Assembly (NCBI RefSeq): GCF_019204045.1
Contig: NZ_JAGSPC010000001.1
Location: 1-64,000, forward strand
Direction of reading: 5' to 3'
Source: Erythrobacter crassostreae
GTDB taxonomy: Bacteria > Pseudomonadota > Alphaproteobacteria > Sphingomonadales > Sphingomonadaceae
DNA: 64,000 nt
Under the pieces are notes generated by a model that worked only from the letters and a program-made list of their open reading frames with translations, did not search any database and had not been told where the DNA came from. Of the stretch, positions 36,020-44,777 are shown one piece after another. Every line of letters starts with the position of its first letter. Position 1 is the stretch's first letter. A program made the position numbers and the translations under genes.

Positions 36020-36610
36020 TCAGGCTGCCGGGTGGATCATGGTCCAGAATTTTGGACCGCCACCCGGCACCTCCCATTCAGAATCGATTTGAAACCCGAG
36101 CCGCGAGTATATCGCGACGTTGCTCGGTGTTGCTGTTTCGAGCAGCACGCCTTGGCCGACTTCGGCTGCGCTTGCGATCACTGCTCTTACCAAGGCGCCA
36201 CCCCAACCCTTCCCCTGAGCCTGCGGCGCAACACCCACATATCTCAAATAGAGATAGGGCTGCGGATGCGGATGGCGGGCATGCATAGCCTCTGCGACCT
36301 TCAATCCGCGCGGCAGAGCGGTTTTAAACATGCTGAGCAGGCGGATTGTGTCCCACAATCGATCATCTTTCACCTCTCCCGCGGGATAGATGAGCGCAGC
36401 GGCATGCCGCTGCCCAGACGCCAGCACCGTGCCATGCCTCAGTGATTGTTCCGCCATAAGTTTGAAGAAACGCGGTAACATCGGGCGCCTAGCGTCAGGG
36501 TCAGTAACGATCCAGGAGAATGCCGGATCGCCTTGAAACGCCTGAGCCAACGTTGAAGCTATCCGGGAAGACTGCCTTGTTACGGTCTCTATCACATGTT
36601 TGGTTTCCAT
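36020..36610 (-). CDS. GNAT-family acetyltransferase
   Basis: 196 residues. The acetyl-CoA binding motif A is YVGVAPQAQGKGWGGALV, with the Q-x2-GxG-type loop, followed by LLETATPSNVAIYSRLGF, typical of GNAT motif B. The substrate is unknown; the N-terminal region (AQAFQGDPAFSWIV) resembles broad-specificity drug/amine or peptide acetyltransferases of this family. It is a single-gene unit, convergent with infC and divergent from the DUF547 group. Confidence 0.9.
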   Translation of the reverse strand: METKHVIETVTRQSSRIASTLAQAFQGDPAFSWIVTDPDARRPMLPRFFKLMAEQSLRHGTVLASGQRHAAALIYPAGEVKDDRLWDTIRLLSMFKTALPRGLKVAEAMHARHPHPQPYLYLRYVGVAPQAQGKGWGGALVRAVIASAAEVGQGVLLETATPSNVAIYSRLGFQIDSEWEVPGGGPKFWTMIHPAA

Positions 36611-36912
36611 AGCGGCGCATCATGCCATCTCGCCCGCATCCCGCATAGGCTGTCCCTCCGCCGACCAACGACAAGTGTGTTCGATGAATAACACACCTCA
36701 TCCGACAACTTGCAACACATGCAATTCGCTTTGCGCTATAAAATAAGCACGAGGCCGGGATCGGTTTTACCCTCTGCGGGTTTCCCCAAAGCCGATCCCG
36801 CCTCGGCAACGATAATAAGCTACGTGGCGCACATCCCCCGCTCCTCCCCGGAGTACCCGTATCAAGCCCCGGAAGAGGGCGGTAACAACCCTTTTCAGGA
36901 AGGACCGAACAA
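36611..36912. promoter_or_regulatory. 300-base intergenic leader with a long hairpin upstream of DUF547 genes
   Basis: At 36751-36804 the arms GAGGCCGGGATCGG and CCGATCCCGCCTC pair over 13 bases with one bulged C. The 27-base loop contains a further ACCC-TCTGC-GGGT hairpin. No T-run follows. It probably lies in the 5' leader of the plus-strand DUF547 gene, whose SD is AGGAAGGA. I cannot assign it to a known RNA family. The rest of the gap shows nothing else. Confidence 0.45.
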
Positions 36913-38043
36913 ATGCCCCGCCTTCAGGCTCTTACCCTTACAGCTGCCAGCGCTCTCGCGCTGATCGCTGTTCCAGCAACCGCTCAAGATGCTCGATCCA
37001 GCGATCCGCAGTTCGCGACCTTCGTGCCGGCTGCGAACGCCACAAACGACAAGATCGACTATTCGATCTGGGACGAAGCCATGAAAAGCGTCGTCGTTTC
37101 GATGGGCCCGTCGCTGCGCGAAACCGCAGGGCGCCCTGACCCGAGCTACGGTTCGCGCCGTCAATACGGCCATGTTTCTCGCTACCGCCTTGAAGGCACG
37201 CGGATCATGTTCAGCTTCCTCGATTCCGATGTGAAAGCCAGCTTTGGCGAATATCGCCGCGATCTCGAAGCGACCGCAGACATTGTCGACATTCAGTCGC
37301 TGTCACGCAACGAACAGCTCGCCTATTGGATCAATCTCCACAATGTCGCGATGATCGAAAAGATCGCGAGTGAATGGCCCGTGCGTCAACCGCGCGAAAT
37401 CGAAGTCGGCGGCGTGCCATTGGACGATGCAAAATTTCTCACGGTCGAAGGCATTGCTCTGAGCCCGCGCGACATTCGTGAGAAAATTGTCTTTCAGAAC
37501 TGGAAAGACCCGATGGTCATTTACGGTTTCTGGCGCGGCGAGATCGGCGGTCCGTCGATCCAGCGCGAAGCCTACAACGCCGACAATGTGGCCCGCTTGC
37601 TCGACAAGACTGCTCGCGATTTTGTGAACTCGCTACGCGGATCGCAGAAATCAGGCGATACGCTGCAAGTGTCCGAACTCTATGCCGAAGCGGCTCCGTA
37701 CTTCTTCGACAATTTCGGAGCCGATGTTCGCGCACATGTCGCGGAATATGCCAACGCCGATACCAACAAAATCCTATCAGCAACCACCGACGTGGAAGCC
37801 GTGATCAAGGAATGGGACATCGCCGATCTGGCTGGCGGCATTCGTGAGCCCACCTATCAGAACATCGAATCCGATGGCCGCACGCCAAGCTTCCGCATCC
37901 CGCAAAGCATGGCCCGCCTGCTTGCCCAGCGTGAGACCAAGTTCCGCAAGATCCTGCGCGAAGGCCGCACCGGTACTGTGACGTTCAGCAACATCACACT
38001 ACCCGGCGATCCAGAAGATAAGGGCAATGGCGAGGTTGAATAA
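36913..38043 (+). CDS. secreted DUF547 protein, tandem copy 1
   Basis: 376 residues with a signal peptide (MPRLQALTLT...ATAQD). The DUF547 core is seen in SRNEQLAYWINLHNVAMIEK, VPLDDAKFLTVEGIALSPRD and VIYGFWRGEIGGPSIQREAY. The family has a papain-like look in some analyses but no proven activity. An AGGAAGGA SD precedes the ATG. It ends in GDPEDKGNGEVE, an acidic tail echoed in the next two paralogues. A strong intrinsic terminator follows, so copies 2 and 3 use other promoters. Confidence 0.88.
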   Translation: MPRLQALTLTAASALALIAVPATAQDARSSDPQFATFVPAANATNDKIDYSIWDEAMKSVVVSMGPSLRETAGRPDPSYGSRRQYGHVSRYRLEGTRIMFSFLDSDVKASFGEYRRDLEATADIVDIQSLSRNEQLAYWINLHNVAMIEKIASEWPVRQPREIEVGGVPLDDAKFLTVEGIALSPRDIREKIVFQNWKDPMVIYGFWRGEIGGPSIQREAYNADNVARLLDKTARDFVNSLRGSQKSGDTLQVSELYAEAAPYFFDNFGADVRAHVAEYANADTNKILSATTDVEAVIKEWDIADLAGGIREPTYQNIESDGRTPSFRIPQSMARLLAQRETKFRKILREGRTGTVTFSNITLPGDPEDKGNGEVE

Positions 38044-38093
38044 AGCTTTCCGCCAACTCTAATTCGGCCTCGTTCTGAGAGATCAGATTAAGC

Positions 38094-38128
38094 AAAGACC
38101 GTCAGGAGCGATCCTGACGGTCTTTTTT
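38094..38128 (+). terminator. intrinsic terminator after DUF547 copy 1
   Basis: A perfect 14-base stem, AAAGACCGTCAGGA with TCCTGACGGTCTTT, a GCGA tetraloop and a T-run. Confidence 0.92.
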
Positions 38129-38206
38129 GTTTGCGCAATTCATGATGGGTTATGAAACCGCGTTTCAATGTATAAACAGCGTTGTACGGGGAAGTGGTGG
38201 GGGTCG

Positions 38207-39331
38207 ATGACGAACAGAAGCAAAAGAGTTTTTCGCTGGGCAATCGCCTGTGCAGCGCTTGGTCAGTCAGCGATGCCGGCATACGCTCAGTCTGACCCGA
38301 CCGTAGCGCAAGAAACGCCGAAACCGATCGCGACATTTGTGCCCAATGATGACAGGATTGAGCACCGGATCGACTATTCGATCTGGACATCGGCTCTGAA
38401 CAGTTTCGTCATTTCGATGGGGCCACCCCTTCGCAAGAAACCGTTCGAGTTGGCAGGTACGCTCGGCACACGCCAACGCGCCGGTCACAATTCCCTTTAC
38501 CGGCTCGACGGCGCGATGATGGGTTTTTCGTTCATGCCGCCCAACATCATCGCGAGCTTCACAGAATATCGCGAGGATCTGGAGCGGGTCGCAGACGGTC
38601 TCGACATCCAATCAATCCCTCGCAACGAACAGCTCGCTTTCTGGCTGAACCTGCACAATGTCGCGATGGTTGAGCAAGTTGCGAAAGCATGGCCCGTTCG
38701 CCAACCGCGCACAATCGAGTTAGACGGTGTGCCGCTCGATGACGCAAAGTTCATCACGGTTGAAGGCGTCGCGTTGTCGCCAAAAGATATCCGCACCCGC
38801 ATCGTCTATCCCAATTGGTCGAATGCCAAGGTGATCTATGGTTTCTGGCACGGCGAGATCGGCGGGCCGGCCATTCAGCGCCGGGCATATGAAGCAAACA
38901 AGCTGTCGGACCAGCTTGACAGGGCGGCGAAGGAATTCGCCAATTCGCGCCGCGGTGTGGAAAAGCGCGGAAAGACTTTGCATGTCTCAAGGCTCTATCT
39001 CGAAGCTGCGCCCTTTTACTTCACCGACTTTGAAACGGATTTGCGCGATCACCTCTTGTCCCATGTCGAAGGCGAGGTGCTTGAACGGGTCAACGCCACA
39101 AATGCCTTGAAAGCCACCTTACGAGAGCATGACATTGCCGATCTTTCCGGCGGTGCGAGGTTCAATTCTTTCTTCTCCAACGGGAAGTTGAACCAGGGGA
39201 TTATCAACCTGCTTAATCAGCGAGCGCAGAAACTGGATTATATCCAGCGTAAAGGTCTGCGCACCGGAACCGTCACATTCAGCAATATCATTCTCCCGGG
39301 AGACGATCCCAATAAGGGTGAGGTCGAATAG
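38207..39331 (+). CDS. secreted DUF547 protein, tandem copy 2
   Basis: 374 residues from ATG 38207, chosen for GGGGG just upstream and a proper signal peptide (MTNRSKRVFRWAIACAAL...AYAQS); ATG 38168 is the alternative. Core motifs match copy 1: PRNEQLAFWLNLHNVAMVEQ, VPLDDAKFITVEGVALSPKD and VIYGFWHGEIGGPAIQRRAY, with the tail FSNIILPGDDPNKGEVE. A conserved block before the core (HRIDYSIW...FVISMGPPLR) is shared by all three copies. The product is predicted periplasmic. The function is unknown. Confidence 0.87.
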   Translation: MTNRSKRVFRWAIACAALGQSAMPAYAQSDPTVAQETPKPIATFVPNDDRIEHRIDYSIWTSALNSFVISMGPPLRKKPFELAGTLGTRQRAGHNSLYRLDGAMMGFSFMPPNIIASFTEYREDLERVADGLDIQSIPRNEQLAFWLNLHNVAMVEQVAKAWPVRQPRTIELDGVPLDDAKFITVEGVALSPKDIRTRIVYPNWSNAKVIYGFWHGEIGGPAIQRRAYEANKLSDQLDRAAKEFANSRRGVEKRGKTLHVSRLYLEAAPFYFTDFETDLRDHLLSHVEGEVLERVNATNALKATLREHDIADLSGGARFNSFFSNGKLNQGIINLLNQRAQKLDYIQRKGLRTGTVTFSNIILPGDDPNKGEVE

Positions 39332-39445
39332 CAAATCGGCAATGGTGACGGTTTTTTGTTCTAATCCATCCCTGTGTTACCTTCGCTCAAATCTATAGTC
39401 CGCGCTCGTTGGGGCGGCCTGATCTGTCATAGTGGGAGAAATGCA

Positions 39446-40636
39446 ATGCAACTTCGTTCGGTAGCCGCTGCCCTCGCCTGTTCATCGCTCGCTGCGCCCG
39501 CTACCGCGGAAAGCACCTCCGACAGCTTTCAGACCCGCAGCACCGCTGCAACTTCGGGCGGTGTCGAGCAGTTCGCCCCTGCAGCGAGCAGCACCGAGCA
39601 CCGGATCGACTACGCCCATTGGGACGAAGCGCTCGGCTGGTTTGTCATCCCAATGGGACCGTCCCTGCGCGAAGGGGCGCCGAGGGTTGAACCGTTCACC
39701 GGCAGCCGCCGTGTCTATGGCCACGATTCCCGCTATCGCCTTGAAGGAAACAGGGTCGCATTCAGTTTCTTTGATGATGACGTGCGCGCTTCGCTCACCG
39801 ACTACAGGATGGATCTTGAACGGATCGGCACAGAGCTGGACATCACGGGCCTGCCTCGCAACGAACAGCTGGCCTATTGGCTCAATCTGCACAACGTCGC
39901 GATGATTGAAGCGCTCGCGGGTGCCTATCCGCTTAGCGAACCGCGCTCCAGACGGTTTGGATCAAACAGCGCATCGCTCGATGATGCCAAGCTCGTTTCG
40001 GTCAACGGCGTGGCGCTCAGCCCACGCGACATCCGCGAAGGAATCGTCTTTCCCAACTGGCGCGATCCAAAGGTCATTTACGGCTTTTGGCGTGGTGAAA
40101 TTGGCGGACCGTCGATCCAACGGCTGGCCTATAGCGGCCAGAACGTCGATGCTTTGCTTGCGCTGTCAGCCGAGGAGTTCGTGAACTCCCTGCGCGGCGT
40201 TGAGAAGTTTTCAGGCGCACTGCAAGTTTCAAAAATCTACGAGGAAGCCGCGCCGTACTACTTCGCCGATTTCAACCAGTTGCGCGGCCATCTTAGCCAG
40301 TTTGCCGGTGACGAAGTGCGCAGTTTGATCGAACGCACAAATGAAACACGCTACAACACATACGAAACCGATCTGGCCGATCTAACCCGCGGAGAGAAGG
40401 CACCGGGCTTTTTCAATTTCGGCACAGCGACCGATCCAACGGGCGGCGACCGGCTGTTCCGCTCCTACACACCGCGCAGCGCGCTTAATCCCAATTCACC
40501 CATCAGCATGTCGATCCAGCGGCTGATCACAGAACGCCAGAACAAGCTGACCAAGGCTACCAAACGCGGCATCCGCACAGGCATGGTCATCTATGGCGAT
40601 GGCGAGTTTGCAGGCGAGCAAAAAGAAGTCGAATAG
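39446..40636 (+). CDS. secreted DUF547 protein, tandem copy 3
   Basis: 396 residues from ATG 39446, preceded by GGGAGAA; the longer frame from 39374 lacks a signal peptide at its start. It keeps the DUF547 core (PRNEQLAYWLNLHNVAMIEA, LDDAKLVSVNGVALSPRD, VIYGFWRGEIGGPSIQRLAY). It diverges more at the C-terminus, where a longer insert precedes RGIRTGMVIYGDGEFAGEQ and the EVE end. The three genes appear to be a local triplication with separate transcription. Confidence 0.87.
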   Translation: MQLRSVAAALACSSLAAPATAESTSDSFQTRSTAATSGGVEQFAPAASSTEHRIDYAHWDEALGWFVIPMGPSLREGAPRVEPFTGSRRVYGHDSRYRLEGNRVAFSFFDDDVRASLTDYRMDLERIGTELDITGLPRNEQLAYWLNLHNVAMIEALAGAYPLSEPRSRRFGSNSASLDDAKLVSVNGVALSPRDIREGIVFPNWRDPKVIYGFWRGEIGGPSIQRLAYSGQNVDALLALSAEEFVNSLRGVEKFSGALQVSKIYEEAAPYYFADFNQLRGHLSQFAGDEVRSLIERTNETRYNTYETDLADLTRGEKAPGFFNFGTATDPTGGDRLFRSYTPRSALNPNSPISMSIQRLITERQNKLTKATKRGIRTGMVIYGDGEFAGEQKEVE

Positions 40637-40730
40637 TGTGAAATAGTCTGGGCTCGGCCGCGCCCGCTCTGGACACTGCGCCAGACTGCCGCAAGAACAG
40701 CGCCTAGATCATTGGGGGCGCAAAACTGAA

Positions 40731-42164
40731 ATGACTGCACAGCGGATCGGCCGGTTTCTTGGCCCTCTTATTTTCGCAATCACCGTTTTCACCGCGCCGC
40801 CTGCAGGAATGCCCGCCGGCGCATGGCTGGTTGCGGGTTTGGTAGTCTGGATGGCTACATGGTGGATGACAGAGGCGGTGCCCCTGACGGCAACCGCCCT
40901 GCTGCCATTTGTGATTTTGCCATTCAGCGGTGTTTCGAGCGCTCGTGATGTCGCCAGCACCTATTATTCGCCGATCCTGTTTCTGCTCTTGGGCGGCGCG
41001 TTTCTAGCGCTCGCGATTGAACGGACGGGGCTGCACAAACGGCTCAGCCTCGCGATCCTGCGTTTCGTGGGAAGCGGCGGCGGCCAGACGCAATTGCTGC
41101 TGGCATTTATGATTTCCGCCGCGCTGCTTTCGATGTTGATCTCCAACACCTCCACCGCGCTCATCATGATGCCGATGGCCTTGGCCGTGCTCGCTGGCGG
41201 AGAGGGCCTGTCTGAAAGCACCGCGCCGACAGAAGTTTTGAGCAAAGAAGGCCTGTCAGGCGCGCTCCCGATGGGGATCGCCTTCGCCGCATCGATCGGC
41301 GGGCTTGGCACGATTGTCGGTTCCCCCACCAATGCGATCGCTGTCGGCTTGCTCGACACGATGATCGGGATGGAAATCACCTTTGCGCAATGGACGCTTT
41401 ACGGTCTGCCCATAGTGATCATCGGCGTGCCGCTCGCTGCGTTTATCATCGCCAAGTTTCAGCGGGTCGCGGATCACCCGTTCGATGTGGCTGCGGCACG
41501 CGCGGCGATCGACACACATGCGGCATGGAGCAGCGCGGAAAAGCGGCTGATCCCCGTTGTCGCGCTCACGTTCGTTGCGTGGATGACAGTGCAATGGGTG
41601 CGCCCTTACCTGCCCGATGGATCATGGACCAACGGCACGATTGCAATCATCGCCAGCTTGGCCTTGTTCCTGCTGCCCGATGGCACGGGCCGCCCACTGC
41701 TCAATTGGAAAGAGGCGAACCGCGCGCCATGGGGCGTAATCATGATGTTCGGCGGCGGGTTGGCACTGGCCGCAGGGATGCAGGCATCGGGCCTTGCCAA
41801 TTGGCTGGGTGAGGCGCTCCTGCCGCTCGAAAGCCTGCCTTTGTTCGTCGTCGCGCTGTGTGTGGTCGCGATGATTATCGTCATCACTGAATTCGCCAGC
41901 AATGTCGCGACAGCCACCGGCATCATTCCGGTCATCGCCGCGCTCATCGTTGCGCTAGGCGCAGACCCTGTCCTGCTCGCGATACCAGCCGCGCTTGCCG
42001 CGAGCTGGGGCTTTATGCTGCCCGCCGGAACCGGTCCGAACGCCATTGCATGGAGCACGGAGCGTATTCGGATTGAGCGTATGGTCGGCGCAGGATTGGT
42101 GCTCGATATTGTAGGCGTATTCCTGATCGTCGGAATGGTATGGGTGATCGCTGCCATTGTCTGA
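40731..42164 (+). CDS. DASS/SLC13-family anion:sodium symporter
   Basis: 477 residues with about eleven membrane helices. Signature elements of the divalent anion:Na+ symporters are present: WWMTEAVPLTATALLP near the start, the first SNT motif in LISNTSTALIMMPMA, a GGLGTIVGSPTNAIAV loop, and the second half TEFASNVATATGIIPV with LPAGTGPNAIAW. Family members import succinate, malate, citrate or sulfate with sodium. The following gene belongs to sulfur amino acid metabolism, which would favour sulfate, but the SPTN/TGPN motifs are compatible with C4-dicarboxylates as well. Confidence 0.88.
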   Translation: MTAQRIGRFLGPLIFAITVFTAPPAGMPAGAWLVAGLVVWMATWWMTEAVPLTATALLPFVILPFSGVSSARDVASTYYSPILFLLLGGAFLALAIERTGLHKRLSLAILRFVGSGGGQTQLLLAFMISAALLSMLISNTSTALIMMPMALAVLAGGEGLSESTAPTEVLSKEGLSGALPMGIAFAASIGGLGTIVGSPTNAIAVGLLDTMIGMEITFAQWTLYGLPIVIIGVPLAAFIIAKFQRVADHPFDVAAARAAIDTHAAWSSAEKRLIPVVALTFVAWMTVQWVRPYLPDGSWTNGTIAIIASLALFLLPDGTGRPLLNWKEANRAPWGVIMMFGGGLALAAGMQASGLANWLGEALLPLESLPLFVVALCVVAMIIVITEFASNVATATGIIPVIAALIVALGADPVLLAIPAALAASWGFMLPAGTGPNAIAWSTERIRIERMVGAGLVLDIVGVFLIVGMVWVIAAIV

Positions 42165-42179
42165 TCAGATTGCGGAAAG

Positions 42180-42339
42180 TCGCGCTTCAACCGGTTGCAA
42201 ACGAAACTAGTCGGCGGTAGTCCTCGGCCATTGCACGGCTCGGGGGAGTTGCGTTTCTGCGGAGGTTAGAAGCGGGTGCCCGCGAGCCAAACAATTGGCT
42301 CCTGCCTTCCTGGGAGCGTTCAACAGGAAGGATTTCGGC
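42180..42339 (+). promoter_or_regulatory. structured leader with SD-masking hairpin upstream of the Cys/Met PLP enzyme gene
   Basis: CCTTCCTG at 42305-42312 is perfectly complementary to CAGGAAGG at 42324-42331, which is the Shine-Dalgarno of the next gene. Upstream, GGCTCG at about 42239 can pair with CGAGCC at about 42283, while GAGCC can instead pair with GGCTC at about 42296, giving two exclusive folds. This is the design of a translational riboswitch. Given the gene and lineage, a SAM-type RNA is the natural guess, but I could not match SAM-II or another known aptamer. Confidence 0.5.
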
Positions 42340-43656
42340 ATGACCGATTCCGTAGACCCGATCGCCGCCCCAACCCCACGCCGCAAACCCAAGCCGGAAA
42401 AAACCAGCATCGGCGGACGCGAGTTAAAACCGTCGACTCTGATGATGGGCCACGGATACGATCCAGCCCTTTCGGAAGGGTCGCTGAAAGCGCCTATCTT
42501 CCTCACCTCTACCTTCGCATTCGAAAACGCCGCGGCGGGCAAACGCCATTTCGAAGGCATCACCGGTAAGCGTCCGGGCGGCGCAGAGGGCCTCGTCTAT
42601 TCGCGGTTCAACGGGCCGAACCAAGAAATCCTCGAAGATCGCCTCGCAGTATGGGACGGCGCAGAAGACGCGCTGACATTCTCATCCGGTATGACCGCGA
42701 TCTGCATTCTGATGATGGCCTATGTCAGCCAAGGCGATGTGATCGTCCATTCCGGCCCGCTTTATGCAGCGTCGGAAGGCTTCGTTGCAAAATTCCTGTC
42801 CAAATTCGGCGTGACCTATGTCGATTTCCCCGCTGGTGCGACACGTGAGGAACTCGATGACGTGCTCAAGCGAGCGAAGAAACAAGCTGGCGAAAACGGC
42901 GGCAAGGTCGCTATGATCTACCTCGAAAGCCCGGCCAACCCGACCAACGCTCTGGTCGATATCGAAGCTGTCAAAGAAGCACGCGATGCAAACCTGAAAT
43001 GGGATTGCCCTATCGCGATCGACAACACCTTCCTCGGCCCTCTTTGGCAACGACCACTCGACAACGGTGCCGACGTGGTTTGCTACTCGCTGACCAAATA
43101 TGTCGGCGGCCACTCCGATCTCGTTGCAGGTTCGATTGCGGGCGCGAAGAAATGGATGGATCCGGTTCGCGCACTGCGCAACACAATGGGCGGTATTGTC
43201 GATCCGAACACGGCATGGATGCTGCTGCGCTCGCTTGAAACCGTTGAGCTGCGTATGCAGCGCGCGGGTGAGAACGCTGCGAAGGTTTGCGCCTTCCTGA
43301 AAAGCCACCCCAAGGTCGAAGGCCTCGGCTATCTCGGACTGATCGAGGATGCTCGTCAGCAGGATATCTATGACCGCCACTGCAAAGGCGCAGGCAGCAC
43401 GTTCAGCGTGTTTATCAAAGGCGGCGAGGCGGAAAGCTTCCGCTTCCTCGACCACCTCACCATCGCGAAACTCGCGGTCAGCCTGGGCGGGACAGAGACG
43501 CTCGCCAGCCACCCGGCAGCGATGACGCATCTGTCCGTGCCGCAAGAGCGCAAGGATGCTCTTGGTATTACCGATAATCTCGTCCGGATCAGCGTCGGTA
43601 TCGAAGATGCAGATGATCTGATCGCGGACTTTGCGCAGGCTCTGGAGCATGTATAA
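42340..43656 (+). CDS. cystathionine gamma-synthase-family PLP enzyme (Cys/Met metabolism)
   Basis: 438 residues from ATG 42340, preceded by AGGAAGGA. It is a fold-type I trans-sulfuration enzyme: YSRFNGPNQEILEDRLA, FSSGMTAICI, IYLESPANPTNALVDI, IDNTFLGPLWQRPL and the PLP-Lys in CYSLTKYVGGHSDLVAG. A C-terminal SLGGTETLASHPA fits the superfamily. It could be a cystathionine gamma-synthase, O-acyl-homoserine sulfhydrylase or methionine gamma-lyase; sequence alone does not separate these, and the roughly 40-residue N-terminal extension is unusual. The masked SD in its leader suggests control by a sulfur metabolite. Confidence 0.88.
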   Translation: MTDSVDPIAAPTPRRKPKPEKTSIGGRELKPSTLMMGHGYDPALSEGSLKAPIFLTSTFAFENAAAGKRHFEGITGKRPGGAEGLVYSRFNGPNQEILEDRLAVWDGAEDALTFSSGMTAICILMMAYVSQGDVIVHSGPLYAASEGFVAKFLSKFGVTYVDFPAGATREELDDVLKRAKKQAGENGGKVAMIYLESPANPTNALVDIEAVKEARDANLKWDCPIAIDNTFLGPLWQRPLDNGADVVCYSLTKYVGGHSDLVAGSIAGAKKWMDPVRALRNTMGGIVDPNTAWMLLRSLETVELRMQRAGENAAKVCAFLKSHPKVEGLGYLGLIEDARQQDIYDRHCKGAGSTFSVFIKGGEAESFRFLDHLTIAKLAVSLGGTETLASHPAAMTHLSVPQERKDALGITDNLVRISVGIEDADDLIADFAQALEHV

Positions 43657-43664
43657 CTGCGCGG

Positions 43665-44747
43665 ATGAATTGGATTAAACTACTCCGAGGCGCAGCGCTG
43701 TTCATCAGCCTGTGCCTCGCAGCGCCTGCGGCAGCGCAATTCGAGCAGACTTACCCTGATGATCCGCCCAAAGAGGGTGAGACTTTGCTCGAATGGTCGC
43801 GTCCACCGATCCTTGACCACACAATTCCGCTCGACAAGCGCGGCGATGTGTCGAGCTGCGACGCGCGGCATGATCTTGATCTTGATGAGACTGCAGTCAC
43901 GTGCTGGCCTGTTCTTCGCGCCACGCAGTTATTTACTCTTGCCAGCTTTGCGCAGGGCGAGCCGACCGGAGATATGGCTGCGAACCAGCGGCAGGGCATC
44001 GCATACGCGGATCAAGGGCTGGACTTTATCGGCGCGCCTCGTTGGCCGCTGCAGGAGCATCTTCGCTCAAAACTGCTTGAAGTGAAGCTCTCTGCGCTAA
44101 TCAAACTCGAAGATTGGGAAGCCGCCCTGCCCGTGGCCCGCGATCTTGTCGAGAATGTCAGCGGCGATCTGATGAAGTATGACGATTTTCGCCGCGGTTT
44201 TGCCCACCGGCGCTATGGCGATGTCTTGCTAAAACTGGGTCGGGTCAAAGAGGCTCGCGATGATTTTAGGACGGCATGGTCTCTGTTTAGCGGGCCGGCA
44301 GGTGACAGGGTGGGCCTGCCGCTTAGCAAGTACAGCCGCAATCTGATCGTGGACGCCATTCGCACTGGCGATCTGAATTATGCCGAAAACGCGACGGAGA
44401 GATATCTGTATTTCGTACGCGAAGAGCCGTTTGGGTTGCGGTTTGGATACCGGGGCCACCTCGATTTCAAGATGTACCTGCTTGCCAAAGACGGACGGAA
44501 AGCGGCGCTGCTCGAAACGCTCGAAGAGCGAATTGGTCTGGAGCGCAATTACTCGAGCCTTTGCTCGATATTCGATCCTTTGTTTCCCGGTGTCCTGGCC
44601 CCGTTTCGCAAGGACGAGGATGTTCTGAAAATGCTGCGCGATGCAGATTGTCCGGTACGGGTCATTTCGAAAATGGACGATGTCGCCAAAAACGGCCTCC
44701 GCGAGTATAAGGGGCCACTGCTGCTTCCCTATCATGGGGCCGACTAG
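43665..44747 (+). CDS. secreted TPR-like protein, unknown function
   Basis: 360 residues. A signal peptide (ends APAAAQ) is followed by a helical solenoid with TPR-like spacing (LIKLEDWEAALPVARDLV, RYGDVLLKLGRVKEARDDF). Paired cysteines (SSCDARHD, VTCWPVL, SSLCSIFD, DADCPVRV) fit a periplasmic location. It begins 8 bases after the PLP enzyme stop, so it may share that message, though no functional link is evident. I do not recognise a specific family. Confidence 0.7.
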   Translation: MNWIKLLRGAALFISLCLAAPAAAQFEQTYPDDPPKEGETLLEWSRPPILDHTIPLDKRGDVSSCDARHDLDLDETAVTCWPVLRATQLFTLASFAQGEPTGDMAANQRQGIAYADQGLDFIGAPRWPLQEHLRSKLLEVKLSALIKLEDWEAALPVARDLVENVSGDLMKYDDFRRGFAHRRYGDVLLKLGRVKEARDDFRTAWSLFSGPAGDRVGLPLSKYSRNLIVDAIRTGDLNYAENATERYLYFVREEPFGLRFGYRGHLDFKMYLLAKDGRKAALLETLEERIGLERNYSSLCSIFDPLFPGVLAPFRKDEDVLKMLRDADCPVRVISKMDDVAKNGLREYKGPLLLPYHGAD

Positions 44748-44777
44748 CACTTGCCGTTGCCCGAAAAAGGACACGTA

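Noticed and set aside
42180-42240. SAM-II riboswitch match in the PLP-enzyme leader
   Set aside because: Some bases resemble the family (CCG...TTGCA...AGTCGGC), but the expected first stem and GATTT-like loop are missing.
42682-43650. 322-codon frame antisense to the Cys/Met PLP enzyme
   Set aside because: The PLP enzyme is unmistakable; the antisense frame has no recognisable motifs.
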